The notes: a model not told the origin generated them from the letters alone. Positions 47,839-55,664 are shown, numbered from the stretch's first letter. The stretch is DNA of 64,000 nt from Pantoea trifolii (GCF_024506435.1 NZ_JANIET010000002.1:558001-622000), one strand, 5' to 3'. Program-made: numbers and translations.

Positions 47839-48967
47839 GCGCATCACCTCCGAGGATCAAACCCGCCACCAGCGCCGCGCGCGGAGCAATATCGGCAATG
47901 ATGATATGTTCATGGCGCGCATGAATACCTGCGCCGGTTGCGCCTAAACCATCTAAAGTTGGAATGCCCAACGCGGCAGTGAAATTGCCGTCGCTGCCAC
48001 CGCCAACCGCCTTGCCTTCCACCTCGAAACCAAGCTGTAAGGCAACCTGCTGCGCACGCTCCATCAGCAGCAACGATTCCGGTGTTTGACGCATCGGCGG
48101 ACGTGATTGTGCGCCGCTAATGTTCAACGTAATGCCGGCTAAATGTGGTGTGATCTGGCTGATCTCGGCGTGAATGCGCTCGGCTTCTGCTTCGCTGGTA
48201 ACGCGCGTATCAATGCCTAACACCGCTTTATCCGCCACCACATTGATGCGGTTGCCGCCACGCGCAATTCCCACATTGACGGTGGTGCCGCGCTCCGGCG
48301 CGTTTAAACTGTGCAAGAACATGATCTGATGCGCCATTTCTTGTACCGCGCTGATGCCCTCTTCGGGATTGTTCCCGGCGTGCGCCGCTAATCCGTTGAG
48401 GGTGATTTCATATTGTCCGGTACCTTTGCGCGCTGTTTTCAGTGCGCCCGATCCCGCTACCGCAGGCTCAACCACCAGCACTTGCGCCGATCCCAAAGCG
48501 TGCTGCGATAACCAGGCGCTGGAGCTTGGGCTTCCCACTTCCTCATCGCTGCCGCAGAGAAACACGATGCGTTTGCCTGCCAGTAAATCGTGCTGTTGCA
48601 ACGCGCGAACCGCCCAGATGGCTTGCACCAGACCGGCCTTCATATCCAGCACGCCAGGACCGTAAAGCTTGCCCTCTTCTTCACGCATCACCAACTCGCC
48701 TTCATCCCAGACGGTATCGAAATGCCCGAGTAACACGGTTTGCTCGTCACCGCTTCCCAGCGTGAACTTCAAGTGATTGCCGTAGTGCGGCTGCTCATCA
48801 ATCTCTGCTACCACGCCCAAACGTTTGGCAAACAGCGCTTGTAAAACTTCGCCACAACGATCCACGGCGGCTTTGTTCATTGATGGTGATTCCGCTGCGA
48901 CCAATTCCCTGATATCCAAAAGAATTTCATCGGCATGTTGTTGCAGGTAATTTTTTATAGTTTTCAT
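47825..48967 (-). CDS. M20 family metallopeptidase (carboxypeptidase G2-like)
   Basis: 380 residues, cytoplasmic, without signal peptide. Zinc ligands and catalytic residues are in place: LLGHFDTVW (His, Asp), PGVLDMKAG (bridging Asp), CGSDEEVGS (catalytic Glu pair) and the C-terminal HARHEH (His). GGGSDGNFTAALGIPTLDGLG is typical of the CPG2/ArgE/DapE group. A dimerisation insert spans about residues 180-290. It probably removes a C-terminal glutamate or amino acid from a small conjugate imported by the permease. Divergent from the LysR gene at 49079. Confidence 0.9.
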   Translation of the reverse strand: MKTIKNYLQQHADEILLDIRELVAAESPSMNKAAVDRCGEVLQALFAKRLGVVAEIDEQPHYGNHLKFTLGSGDEQTVLLGHFDTVWDEGELVMREEEGKLYGPGVLDMKAGLVQAIWAVRALQQHDLLAGKRIVFLCGSDEEVGSPSSSAWLSQHALGSAQVLVVEPAVAGSGALKTARKGTGQYEITLNGLAAHAGNNPEEGISAVQEMAHQIMFLHSLNAPERGTTVNVGIARGGNRINVVADKAVLGIDTRVTSEAEAERIHAEISQITPHLAGITLNISGAQSRPPMRQTPESLLLMERAQQVALQLGFEVEGKAVGGGSDGNFTAALGIPTLDGLGATGAGIHARHEHIIIADIAPRAALVAGLILGGDAHVSG

Positions 48968-48999
48968 TTGTACTGCCCTCGCATAGTGAATCTTCGAGT

Positions 49000-49062
49000 A
49001 TGGAGATAAAAATGCGCTTAAAAAATGGAGATAAAAGGCTATTATTGTTGACCTGAGATCAA
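49000..49062. promoter_or_regulatory. Direct repeats and LysR-type palindrome
   Basis: ATGGAGATAAAA occurs at 49000-49011 and 49025-49036, exactly 25 bp apart, on the same helix face or close to it. A palindrome TTGA-N7-TCAA at 49048-49062 contains the T-N11-A LysR motif and lies 16 bp before the LysR start. The set probably governs both divergent transcripts. Confidence 0.6.
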
Positions 49063-49078
49063 CAGATAGGAAAAACCT

Positions 49079-49999
49079 ATGGCGATGCTGCTCTATCCCG
49101 AAAAATCCATAAGGTATCTGTATGAAGTGGGCAATTACGGCGGTATTCGTCGGGCGGCGGAAGCCTTAGATGTTGATCCCGCCGCCATCAGCCGTCAGTT
49201 ATCGCAACTGGCGCGGGAGATGCAGTTGCCGCTGTTAGAGCGACGTGGCCGCAATGTGGTACTGACCGAAGCCGGCAAGTTATTGGCTGAAGATTACGCG
49301 CACACCCATCAGCGCCGCAGCCAGTTGGATCGCCAGTTAAAAGATCTGCGCCATAAACGCGGCGGCTCGATCAAATTGCGCGTCGGTCAAGGCATGGTGG
49401 ATGAAGTCGTCAGGCATGTATTGCAGCCATTTTCGCGAACTTATCCCGACGTGTTTATCGATATCCTGTCGGGCGATATGCAAACCACCGTGTCGTTGAT
49501 TGCCAAAGGCGACGTTGATATGGCGGTGGGTTTTGGCCCGATTGGCCCTCCCGGCCTGAAGTGTTTGAGTTTTCACCGCGGACCAATCTGTGCGGTAGTG
49601 CACAACCAACACCCCATCGCGCATTTCCTGCAAATTGAAGTGGCCGAACTGGTTAATTATTCGTTGATTGGTATGGACAAAAATTTTGGCATTCAAAGTT
49701 ATATGAATGCCATGTTCAGTCAGGAAGGATTTATATTCAGCCCGGCTTACAGTTGTAATCTGTTTTCCAGCGCCATCGCCTTGAGCCAGGCCGGCATGGG
49801 CATCGCGTTTATGACCGCCAAAGTGGTTGAAGACGACCTCATCGCTAAGAACTTAGTCGCCGTGCCGATTCAGCATCGCATCGCCCGCGAAAGCCAATGC
49901 CACTTATTACGCAGCGCCGATCACCGCTTCACGCCCGCCGCGCAGCATTTATGGCAATTGCTGGTGGCGTTTTTTGAAGGTACGGCGGGAGCGGTTTAG
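49079..49999 (+). CDS. LysR family transcriptional regulator
   Basis: 306 residues. The N-terminal helix-turn-helix (GGIRRAAEALDVDPAAISRQ) and the substrate-binding domain (LRVGQGMVDEVVRHVL; DVDMAVGFGPIG) identify the family. AGGA lies 9 nt before ATG 49079. Divergent from the M20 peptidase/permease pair with 111 bp between, so it probably controls them and itself through the sites at 49000-49062. It marks the last ordinary gene before the CDI island. Confidence 0.9.
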   Translation: MAMLLYPEKSIRYLYEVGNYGGIRRAAEALDVDPAAISRQLSQLAREMQLPLLERRGRNVVLTEAGKLLAEDYAHTHQRRSQLDRQLKDLRHKRGGSIKLRVGQGMVDEVVRHVLQPFSRTYPDVFIDILSGDMQTTVSLIAKGDVDMAVGFGPIGPPGLKCLSFHRGPICAVVHNQHPIAHFLQIEVAELVNYSLIGMDKNFGIQSYMNAMFSQEGFIFSPAYSCNLFSSAIALSQAGMGIAFMTAKVVEDDLIAKNLVAVPIQHRIARESQCHLLRSADHRFTPAAQHLWQLLVAFFEGTAGAV

Positions 50000-50161
50000 T
50001 CGCTGCTTATTTGATTACAAATCTAATAATGGCTTGCGGTGCTTTGAACCAGGCATGATGTTCCTGAACGAACATTTTAGATTCTTGAGTAAAGAAATCC
50101 AAATAATCAGAAATAAACACATCAATAACGAGTTGATCATTTGGGAGCCTGTAATTTAAAT

Positions 50162-50218
50162 TGTGTAATTGCCTGTTTTTGATATGTTCCCGGCATCACG
50201 GAGACGGGCAATTACACA
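50162..50218. repeat. 12-bp perfect inverted repeat at the island boundary
   Basis: Arms TGTGTAATTGCC (50162-50173) and GGCAATTACACA (50207-50218) enclose 33 bp. It lies between the LysR gene and the first immunity gene. It could be a hairpin terminating either side, or a remnant of a mobile element end. No transposase is nearby. Confidence 0.6.
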
Positions 50219-50264
50219 GAATTATTTGCAGACTCGTAAAAACATCGATAAGGGCGGGATTATT

Positions 50265-50651
50265 TTATACACCTGTCTGATTTATCTTTAAAATATCATT
50301 CTTTAGATCATCGTTTATATCCTGAGGATCTAGTCCGTTTATAAGATGCTTTATTTTGATAAACGTCTCTTTATGATCCTGCAACTCATTCCCTTTTATT
50401 GTCGCCAGCGCTGCTATCAGTTCGCCATCATAAAAATCACCAGTCAGGGGATCTTCCTTCAGAACAGCTAATATTCCTGGCATCAGCTGATCAACACATA
50501 TCTTTTGTCGCACAGCACGGCAGAGATCCCCTACTGCCATGCCTTCGACCGGGACATCAAGAACACTCTCGAACCATGCCTCAAGAGAAGACTGATGTCC
50601 TGGATCTTTCGTTGTATTAATATTTCCCACCAATTTGCGGAAGGTAATCAT
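50265..50651 (-). CDS. CDI immunity protein, CdiI-like
   Basis: 128 residues. [28 protein letters not shown] (given here in part) and [33 protein letters not shown] are the conserved blocks of a common contact-dependent inhibition immunity family. It binds and neutralises one specific CdiA toxin tip in the cytoplasm. Its ATG overlaps the stop of the toxin tail at 50648 (ATGA), the normal toxin-immunity junction. Only a short toxin tail is left in front of it, so it may now act as an orphan defence gene. Confidence 0.82.
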   Translation of the reverse strand: MITFRKLVGNINTTKDPGHQSSLEAWFESVLDVPVEGMAVGDLCRAVRQKICVDQLMPGILAVLKEDPLTGDFYDGELIAALATIKGNELQDHKETFIKIKHLINGLDPQDINDDLKNDILKINQTGV

Positions 50652-50944
50652 ATTCCATACCCTTTCAGCGCTGATTCAATTTTGTTGATGGCATCAGTTG
50701 CCCTGCCATATGCAGCTTGTGCCTCTGGATTATTTACGTTTTTCAGCCCTTCAGCATGATTTCTTAGTCCCCTAAGAATATTTTGTATTTCCTGCATATG
50801 ATCCCAATAACCTCCGCTTTCTTTAGGTACAGGATTTCCATCCATGTCCTTAAGCGTGCCGGATATAACATGATCTTTCGGAGTATTCAGACTCAGCAGC
50901 GCGTCGGTGATAGGGTGGGTCAGTTGTAGAGTCTGCCCAATCAT
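50648..50944 (-). CDS. Displaced CdiA-CT toxin tail
   Basis: 98 residues. The first 17 or so ([14 protein letters not shown]) are a piece of the CdiA stalk, matching [14 protein letters not shown] in the large CdiA fragment at about 59770-59800. They are joined directly to a toxin C terminus ([20 protein letters not shown] and [20 protein letters not shown]). The VENN pretoxin part and the upstream CdiA are missing and no ribosome site is obvious, so it is probably silent cassette DNA. It is coupled to the CdiI gene by a 4-nt overlap. Confidence 0.7.
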   Translation of the reverse strand: MIGQTLQLTHPITDALLSLNTPKDHVISGTLKDMDGNPVPKESGGYWDHMQEIQNILRGLRNHAEGLKNVNNPEAQAAYGRATDAINKIESALKGYGI

Positions 50945-51090
50945 CGTCTTACTCGTCTATTCCCCGGCGCTATTGGTATAATACTGTTACAGTGGTGCGA
51001 AATGGGCCTGTTTAGGGATTAAAGGTAGTCAGCCTGGCCAAAGCTGGGGTTACTAATTTCAGCTGTAATAGCTTAGAGCTGATCTAATCG

Positions 51091-51474
51091 TCACCACCAT
51101 TTAGGATAATCATTAAACGCTGCATACATTGCAGATTTCGCATCGTCCGTTAATCGTTCTCTGCCTTTTGATACTGTGATATACCCATGCAGATCTTCTT
51201 TAGCATATGAACATTCAAGCCATCCTAAAATTGGATTAACAATCAACTCAAAACATCCATTCATATCTTTAAGATGGGCTATATCATCATTCAATAATTT
51301 GTCGACAAATTCATCAAAGCATTGACATTCAAGCCATACATGGGAGCTGACACTCAAGCTATAATTATATTTATCTACTTGAATCGCCAAGTTAAACTTC
51401 AATGATGGAATATGTTCATCAAGTTCTATTACGTCCAATGTGATAATGATCGGACTTTTTATTTCGATATCCAT
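51091..51474 (-). CDS. Putative CDI immunity protein
   Basis: 127 residues, acidic, no membrane segment or recognised fold name. It starts one base after the stop of a toxin tail (51475), which is how immunity genes lie in CDI/polymorphic-toxin loci. The C-terminal third (GYITVSKGRERLTDDAKSAM, YPKWW) looks like a compact domain. Immunity is inferred from position only. Confidence 0.6.
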   Translation of the reverse strand: MDIEIKSPIIITLDVIELDEHIPSLKFNLAIQVDKYNYSLSVSSHVWLECQCFDEFVDKLLNDDIAHLKDMNGCFELIVNPILGWLECSYAKEDLHGYITVSKGRERLTDDAKSAMYAAFNDYPKWW

Positions 51475-51792
51475 TTAATTTGCCCCTAGATAACGAGCAT
51501 GAATGACTGTTGGCAACTCACCAGCAGCGCGCGGAGGTTTGATTTCCAGTTGCCAACCATCGACTGTTATACGCCCATATGACATACCGTTCTTTGTCGC
51601 GGTATCTAATGCAGCTTGAAAACTGCGAAGTTCTGTCTGGCTGGCAAGCCTTACCGCCTCTGGCGTATAAGTTTCGGCTTTAGATGCCGCATATTCTGCC
51701 ATGTGTTCTGTAGCATTGCCATGTACCCACACTTTTTGACCGTTAGGGTGGATCGCTTTTGCACCGTTGGTGACAGTGGCCACCAGCAGCAA
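51475..51792 (-). pseudogene. Toxin C-terminal tail, no native start
   Basis: About 100 codons of a polymorphic-toxin C terminus (VWVHGNATEHMAEYAASKAE, SFQAALDTATKNGMSYG, WQLEIKPPRAAGELP). Similar endings are common in filamentous-hemagglutinin-type toxins. The first codons come from another gene: they are the quinone reductase remnant read in a different frame, so the true toxin start and pretoxin region are missing. The immunity candidate follows immediately. Confidence 0.65.
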
Positions 51793-51930
51793 TTCCTTGT
51801 CCCACCTGAGAGACGATGTGGTGCGTGTGTAAATGTTGGTCCGGATGAGCAGTAACGATCAGAGCACGCATAGCGACAACCTCCGTAATCGTTATACGAC
51901 TAGTGGCAACTTACCATTATTAGGCTGTCA
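51770..51930 (-). pseudogene. 5' fragment of a quinone reductase gene with its operator
   Basis: Minus strand from ATG 51871 reads MRALIVTAHPDQHLHTHHI then VSQVGQGIAAGGH, aligning with the first 33 residues of the quinone reductase at 41434 (MHALIVTAHPDPNSYTHHL). The GGAGG ribosome site and a diverged TetR-type palindrome (AACTTACCATTATTAGG, about 51910-51928) are also shared. After about codon 33 the homology stops and toxin sequence begins in another frame. It is a recombination scar or decayed paralogue. Confidence 0.75.
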
Positions 51931-51933
51931 AAC

Positions 51934-52395
51934 TCACAGCGTTTTAGCAAAACAGATCGATTCGTTTCTGCCGATGTAAGGTTCGTAGTTCTGGATTTGC
52001 GCGTAGCCGGAACGGTAATAAAACGCCACGGCACGGCTATTGATAACGCGGGTCGATAGCCGAATTTCGCGGTATCCCATACTTTTGGCCCGCGTTTCCA
52101 GATACTCCAATAGCGCTGCGCCAACGCCCGGCACACTACGATCGGAGTACATGCGTTTTACTTCGGCGGTATTGTTCCCAAGCGACCGCAACGCCCCGCA
52201 ACCCACGGCATTGCCGGCTTCATTTCTGGCTAGCACCCACAAACAACACTCATTGTTGAGTTCCTGGGCGTTGAAATGACTTTTGCCGTTGTCGCCGGTT
52301 ATGAAGGCGAGTTCGGCTGATAACTTCTCTACCAGTAATTGGGACTCTGCAGAGTGGGGAGCGGATTGCTGGATTTTGATGTTCCTGTTAGTCAT
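51934..52395 (-). CDS. GNAT family N-acetyltransferase
   Basis: 153 residues. The GNAT core is visible: LWVLARNEAGNAVGCGALRS (strands 2-4), AEVKRMYSDRSVPGVGAALL with an acetyl-CoA pyrophosphate loop (RSVPGVG), and SRAVAFYYRSGYAQI with the catalytic-region Tyr. It transfers acetyl from acetyl-CoA to an unknown amine. GGAGG precedes ATG 52395. It lies among CDI cassettes but shows no link to them; its upstream end adjoins the quinone reductase remnant. Confidence 0.85.
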   Translation of the reverse strand: MTNRNIKIQQSAPHSAESQLLVEKLSAELAFITGDNGKSHFNAQELNNECCLWVLARNEAGNAVGCGALRSLGNNTAEVKRMYSDRSVPGVGAALLEYLETRAKSMGYREIRLSTRVINSRAVAFYYRSGYAQIQNYEPYIGRNESICFAKTL

Positions 52396-52776
52396 CTTGA
52401 TTAAAACCTCCAGGGCGGTGAATTTTTTACACTGATTGGGAAACGTTGGGCGATCGATGTTTATCCAATTCGTCGCGCCTGTCTTCTCTGTAACAAACCG
52501 TGCCAGTTATATAACGATATGATGCACAATCGTCCAGTTGGTGGTGCGCGACGGCTCAAAACGGGAGGAAAATACTTTTTCGTCTGCCGATAAAATGAAG
52601 GCTAACCCGTCATTAGTTATGCCACAAAGTGTCATTTTAAACGTCCTGTTCACGAAAATGGTTTTCTGGATACAACCTATTCGGAGTTTATCCCGGTGAT
52701 AGCTGCGCCGCAGTTAATAATACTTAACTAACTGGTTAAAAAGGTAACATCAAGGATTCGGCCGAAATTCTACATT
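52396..52776. other. 381-bp region between GNAT and immunity genes
   Basis: No convincing gene. A 42-codon minus-strand ORF (52507-52635, MTLCGITNDGLAFILSADEK onwards) has only a weak ribosome site and no recognised family. The rest shows no repeat or clear promoter. Confidence 0.5.
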
Positions 52777-53127
52777 TTAATCAGGTTGATAGCGCTCATC
52801 CTGCATCATTAGAGGCAGAATTTCTGTATTCCAGATGTCTTGTTGATATAGCTGAACTTCATTGGGTTCTTTTCGAGCAAAAAGACATTGTCTAATAGTT
52901 TTTACTGCCATATTGAACTCTTCTTTACTTAACTCACTAAAACTTATCTGATCTAAGGGCAAAAACATCATTATCTTTTCATGTATGTCAGGATGACACT
53001 CCTGTAATGCATCGTCGAACAATGCTTCTAAAGCATTCGAAGCTGTTCTGTTAAGCCCTACTGTTAGCCCTCTTTCACCATAGTTGTTGTTATATGGCTT
53101 GCATCCTATATCGAAAAAAGAGCCCAT
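52777..53127 (-). CDS. Putative CDI immunity protein
   Basis: 116 residues, MGSFFDIGCKPYNNNYGERG, then FDDALQECHPDIHEKIMMF and PLDQISFSELSKEEFNMAVK. The pattern resembles small immunity-type proteins found after CdiA or Rhs toxin ends, although I cannot name the family with certainty. It starts 3 nt after the stop of a degraded toxin tail (53130), supporting immunity. No signal peptide, so cytoplasmic. Confidence 0.65.
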   Translation of the reverse strand: MGSFFDIGCKPYNNNYGERGLTVGLNRTASNALEALFDDALQECHPDIHEKIMMFLPLDQISFSELSKEEFNMAVKTIRQCLFARKEPNEVQLYQQDIWNTEILPLMMQDERYQPD

Positions 53128-53129
53128 GA

Positions 53130-53288
53130 TTACCTCATAATAATTAATTTATCTTGTTGATTTTTTGGCAACGTTTTTATGTAGTCCATAAACACTTTCT
53201 GGTTAGACGATGTTAATACACTAAAATCTACAGGAACTATGTCTGCTTTTCCTAAGTGATCGAGGATTTGCTTTTGAGCTGTTAGAAT
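53130..53288 (-). pseudogene. Degraded toxin C-terminal tail
   Basis: An open 52-codon stretch on the minus strand without a start reads ILTAQKQILDHLGKADIVPV, then DFSVLTSSNQKVFMDYIKTL and ends IIMR-stop just before the immunity gene. It is cut at 53288/53289, where the recombinase fragment begins on the other strand. Not long enough to be a toxin; only the last part of the module is left. Confidence 0.6.
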
Positions 53289-53651
53289 TCAGGGTTGATG
53301 GTCGAATCGGATGCATTTATTTTCGGTCCCGTTTATCAAACAAATTGCGCGACAGCCGTATCGCTAAAGCCTTTGTCTACCCGCGCGCTGGAGGACATTT
53401 TTGCCCGAGCATGGCGTGAAGTGGGCCCCGGTCATGACGCACTGCCGAATAAAAATCGCTATCGTGGATGCTCGGGGCACAGCACTCGCGTAGGCGCCGC
53501 AGTCGATATGGCCACAAAAAAATACAGTACCGCGCAGATTATGCAGGAGGGTACCAGGAAGAAGCCAGAGACGGTAATGCGATATATCAGGCATGTTGAT
53601 GCTCATGCCGGCGCCATGGTCGACTTCATGGATAAATACGCTCAAAGCTAA
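53289..53651 (+). pseudogene. Tyrosine recombinase, C-terminal fragment (left copy)
   Basis: About 120 codons equal to the C-terminal end of a phage-type integrase. HSTR (box II His and Arg), and VMRYIRH (catalytic Tyr) are present, but the N-terminal part and the first catalytic Arg are lost. Compared with the right copy (61708-62303), RGWSG is RGCSG and GTWKKPE is GTRKKPE, both substitutions of conserved Trp. Not expected to be active. Confidence 0.75.
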
Positions 53652-53777
53652 AAGCTTTAGTGCTGAATTCTTTAGCACTACACGTCTTAACCGCGAAGCG
53701 CGTAGTCATCCTGCCTTACATAGTGAAGTCCACTCCTCAAGATCCATATCAATCTAAGGAGGAGTTTATGTTACTAA

Positions 53778-54152
53778 TTACTGGCCAAAATTTTTCCATG
53801 CTAATGCATGTTTCTTCGACTCAACCTGAAGGTAATACTCAATCTCTTTCCAAACAGATTCATTTGCATCAGACGCTGTGACTAATGCCTCAACAAGTCC
53901 CGTAGCAACTGCTATTGCTAGCTCCTCATTATCAGAAGTCATACCCAATTCAATGTGCTGGAAAAGAGATAGTTTCTCATTTTCATTAAAAAAACTTAAA
54001 TGTTTAACAATTGATTTACCAACTAATGAAAACAACAAGATCGGAGCTGGTGCGTCTGGCATCCAATACTCAAGGCATTTCTTGACGTCATTCTTTAAAA
54101 ACTCATTTCTATCGATCACAAAACTTATGAACTCATCAGTTTTCTTTTTCAT
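53778..54152 (-). CDS. DUF7674-like putative immunity protein (left copy)
   Basis: 124 residues, identical at protein level to the copy at 62431. MKKKTDEFISFVIDRNEFLK, then the helical LFQHIELGMTSDNEELAIAV and VATGLVEALVTASDANES match the general shape of DUF7674, small all-helical proteins common in toxin-immunity loci. The start ATG 54152 replaces an in-frame TTG at 54158. In both repeats it follows the 134-residue immunity gene and a short conserved tail (KFSKFIKDSSF). Immunity is inferred from context. Confidence 0.65.
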   Translation of the reverse strand: MKKKTDEFISFVIDRNEFLKNDVKKCLEYWMPDAPAPILLFSLVGKSIVKHLSFFNENEKLSLFQHIELGMTSDNEELAIAVATGLVEALVTASDANESVWKEIEYYLQVESKKHALAWKNFGQ

Positions 54153-54271
54153 GGTCAACAGTCTTCAAAAAGATGAATCCTTAATGAATTTCGAGAATTT
54201 CATTTTTAGTTGTTTATCTGCAATTTTTAATTTTAAATCCTTTATTTTCAATTTCTTACTGGTTATCCAGT

Positions 54272-54676
54272 TTAAAGGTCTTCAGTCATTGCTTTATAAC
54301 TTGGATCCACGATTGATATTACTTCTACTATCTCTGTGCTTGTGACAATAAGATAGTGGTTTAGCTTCTCATCATTATGAATTTCGAAGCTTTGTTCGTT
54401 AAACCAACGTAGATAACCAGAGTCATTCAAGGTGTATATTCCTAAAGTTAATTTACCACACAAATCATTTTGTAACTTAAGTAAATCCCCTTCATCCGTC
54501 AATCGGAAGGAATAGATCCAATCAAATGATATTTTTACATCATCTGTTCCTCCGTCTTCGCTTGGTGAAAGTTGTATCTCCAAGATTCCTCCGGAATATC
54601 CTATAGACACAAGGAACCTATTCTTAAGATCTATGCCTTCCAACGTGACTTGATTCAAGTTCTCACTCATTTTCAT
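54272..54676 (-). CDS. Putative CDI immunity protein (left copy)
   Basis: 134 residues, mainly beta, acidic (LQNDLCGKLTLGIYTLNDSG; IHNDEKLNHYLIVTSTEIVE). Almost the same protein is encoded at 62925-63329; only Ser/Asn near the N terminus differs (MKMSENLN versus MKMNENLN). No named family recognised. Upstream, at about 54707-54737, a short open stretch (MIKTKKDQM) resembles the end of the 78-residue immunity protein at 63356, so both copies once had the same neighbour. Immunity role inferred. Confidence 0.6.
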   Translation of the reverse strand: MKMSENLNQVTLEGIDLKNRFLVSIGYSGGILEIQLSPSEDGGTDDVKISFDWIYSFRLTDEGDLLKLQNDLCGKLTLGIYTLNDSGYLRWFNEQSFEIHNDEKLNHYLIVTSTEIVEVISIVDPSYKAMTEDL

Positions 54677-54688
54677 ACCACTTAGCAA

Positions 54689-55202
54689 TATTAATTAACA
54701 CGACTATTCATCTGGTCCTTTTTAGTCTTAATCATACTCGGTCAGCTCCCTAAGTAACTACCACATTCACAGCCTTCAAGATAGCTGCGCGTCAGCAGCC
54801 GGGCGCTGCGCCGAATAACGGCAGTTTGAAAGGGACAGACCGGCGCACTGAACCTCACAACGCATACAAGCGTCTGTGAGAGGCTCTTTTAAAGATTTGT
54901 GTACCTATCGTTTCTTTCTGATCAACGAATCATACTCACCAAAATCAGGGAATCCATCATAATTTCCGGTCAAATCTACGGTTGTTTGACTCTCTTCCAA
55001 TTATAGGGATTAAACTGTTCCTCTCTTATTACAGCACTACTATTTTAGCTTCTACCATTTCGCCTTGAGTTTTAGTAGATGTTGTATTTTCGTAAAATAT
55101 CAAGCGCCCTTTTAATCGCCACAATGGGGGCAGCCCTAACCCTACGCCACAGCTGGCTATCAACGGGCACTTGCTGGAGCCGATGGGCTTTACCATTGGA
55201 CA
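54689..55202. other. 514-bp remnant-rich region
   Basis: No intact gene. It holds, in order, the tail of an immunity gene (54707-54737, minus), a toxin tail (54905-55000, minus) and a SymE-like fragment (55121-55208, plus). The remainder shows nothing recognisable. Confidence 0.65.
54905..55000 (-). pseudogene. Toxin C-terminal remnant
   Basis: A 31-codon open stretch without start, LEESQTTVDLTGNYDGFPDF then GEYDSLIRKKR-stop. VDLTGN-x-DxDF-like patterns occur in HNH-type polymorphic toxins, so this may be part of such a domain. Too short for a firm call. Confidence 0.4.
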
Positions 55203-55208
55203 CTATAA
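55121..55208 (+). pseudogene. SymE-like toxin fragment
   Basis: Plus-strand open stretch PNPTPQLAINGHLLEPMGFT then IGHYK. It matches the SymE signature (P-x-L-x-(L/I)-x-G-x-W/L-L-E-x-A/M-G-F-x-x-G) but has no start, and it runs into the end of the opposite immunity gene. SymE-type toxins often sit in polymorphic-toxin loci. Confidence 0.5.
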
Positions 55209-55664
55209 ATTAATAATCGTAACCCTTGATAAAAAGCCATTTTTATTAAACTGAAAGTTAATTGATTGCTCGCTATTTTTGTATTTAATCCATTTATTCA
55301 CGTAGCCAATCAACAGATCTAATTTACCTCCTCCGGATGCATCAGGTAAACCGAAAAACTCCATCACATTTTTTTCGACAGATGATTTATTAAGGTTGTG
55401 ACATAACTCGTAATCAAAGGCTGAATAGCCTTCATCATTTTCAAGATAAAAATGAATGTGATTTAGCTTTTCATTTCTAAATCCTGCCTCGGCTCCAGAT
55501 TTTAAAAATTTATAGTATTTTTCCTTACCAATAGATTCATTATATTCAACAGGGTCAGATGTCAATACTGTACTTTCACCCAGCAACTTACAAAATGCTA
55601 AAAATTCGGAAGATTTTTCCCCATTATTGATTGCTGAAATACCAGCATCCCACACACTTATCAT
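55203..55664 (-). CDS. Putative immunity protein for the 55.7-kb toxin module
   Basis: 153 residues, MISVWDAGISAINNGEKSSE; the middle has LNHIHFYLENDEGYSAFDYE and a helical segment GGGKLDLLIGYVNKWIKYKN. No family name recognised. ATG 55664 overlaps the toxin stop (ATGA), typical for cognate immunity. It probably binds the C-terminal domain encoded just upstream. It is AT-rich like the other immunity genes. Confidence 0.65.
   Translation of the reverse strand: MISVWDAGISAINNGEKSSEFLAFCKLLGESTVLTSDPVEYNESIGKEKYYKFLKSGAEAGFRNEKLNHIHFYLENDEGYSAFDYELCHNLNKSSVEKNVMEFFGLPDASGGGKLDLLIGYVNKWIKYKNSEQSINFQFNKNGFLSRVTIINL

Larger units (their letters stand above)
53289..54676. repeat. 1.39-kb direct repeat, left copy
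   Basis: Covers the recombinase 3' end, the DUF7674-type gene and the 134-residue immunity-like gene, and matches 61940-63329 in the same orientation. The recombinase part differs by a few percent. The immunity part is nearly identical, with only scattered base differences. Homology is lost abruptly after the immunity start codon. Confidence 0.9.

Noticed and set aside
49974..50159. 61-codon plus-strand ORF after the LysR gene
   Set aside because: It starts inside the LysR gene in another frame and shows no conserved-looking features.
50977..50982. TATAAT on the plus strand upstream of the first toxin tail
   Set aside because: No acceptable -35 element at the right spacing and no plus-strand gene downstream.
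52507..52635. 42-codon minus-strand ORF next to the GNAT gene
   Set aside because: Only a weak ribosome site and no recognisable family; mentioned in the gap note only.
53878..54345. A 155-codon plus-strand frame, also present at 62531-62998
   Set aside because: It is antisense to the two immunity-type genes, without ribosome site; its duplication only reflects the 1.39-kb repeat.
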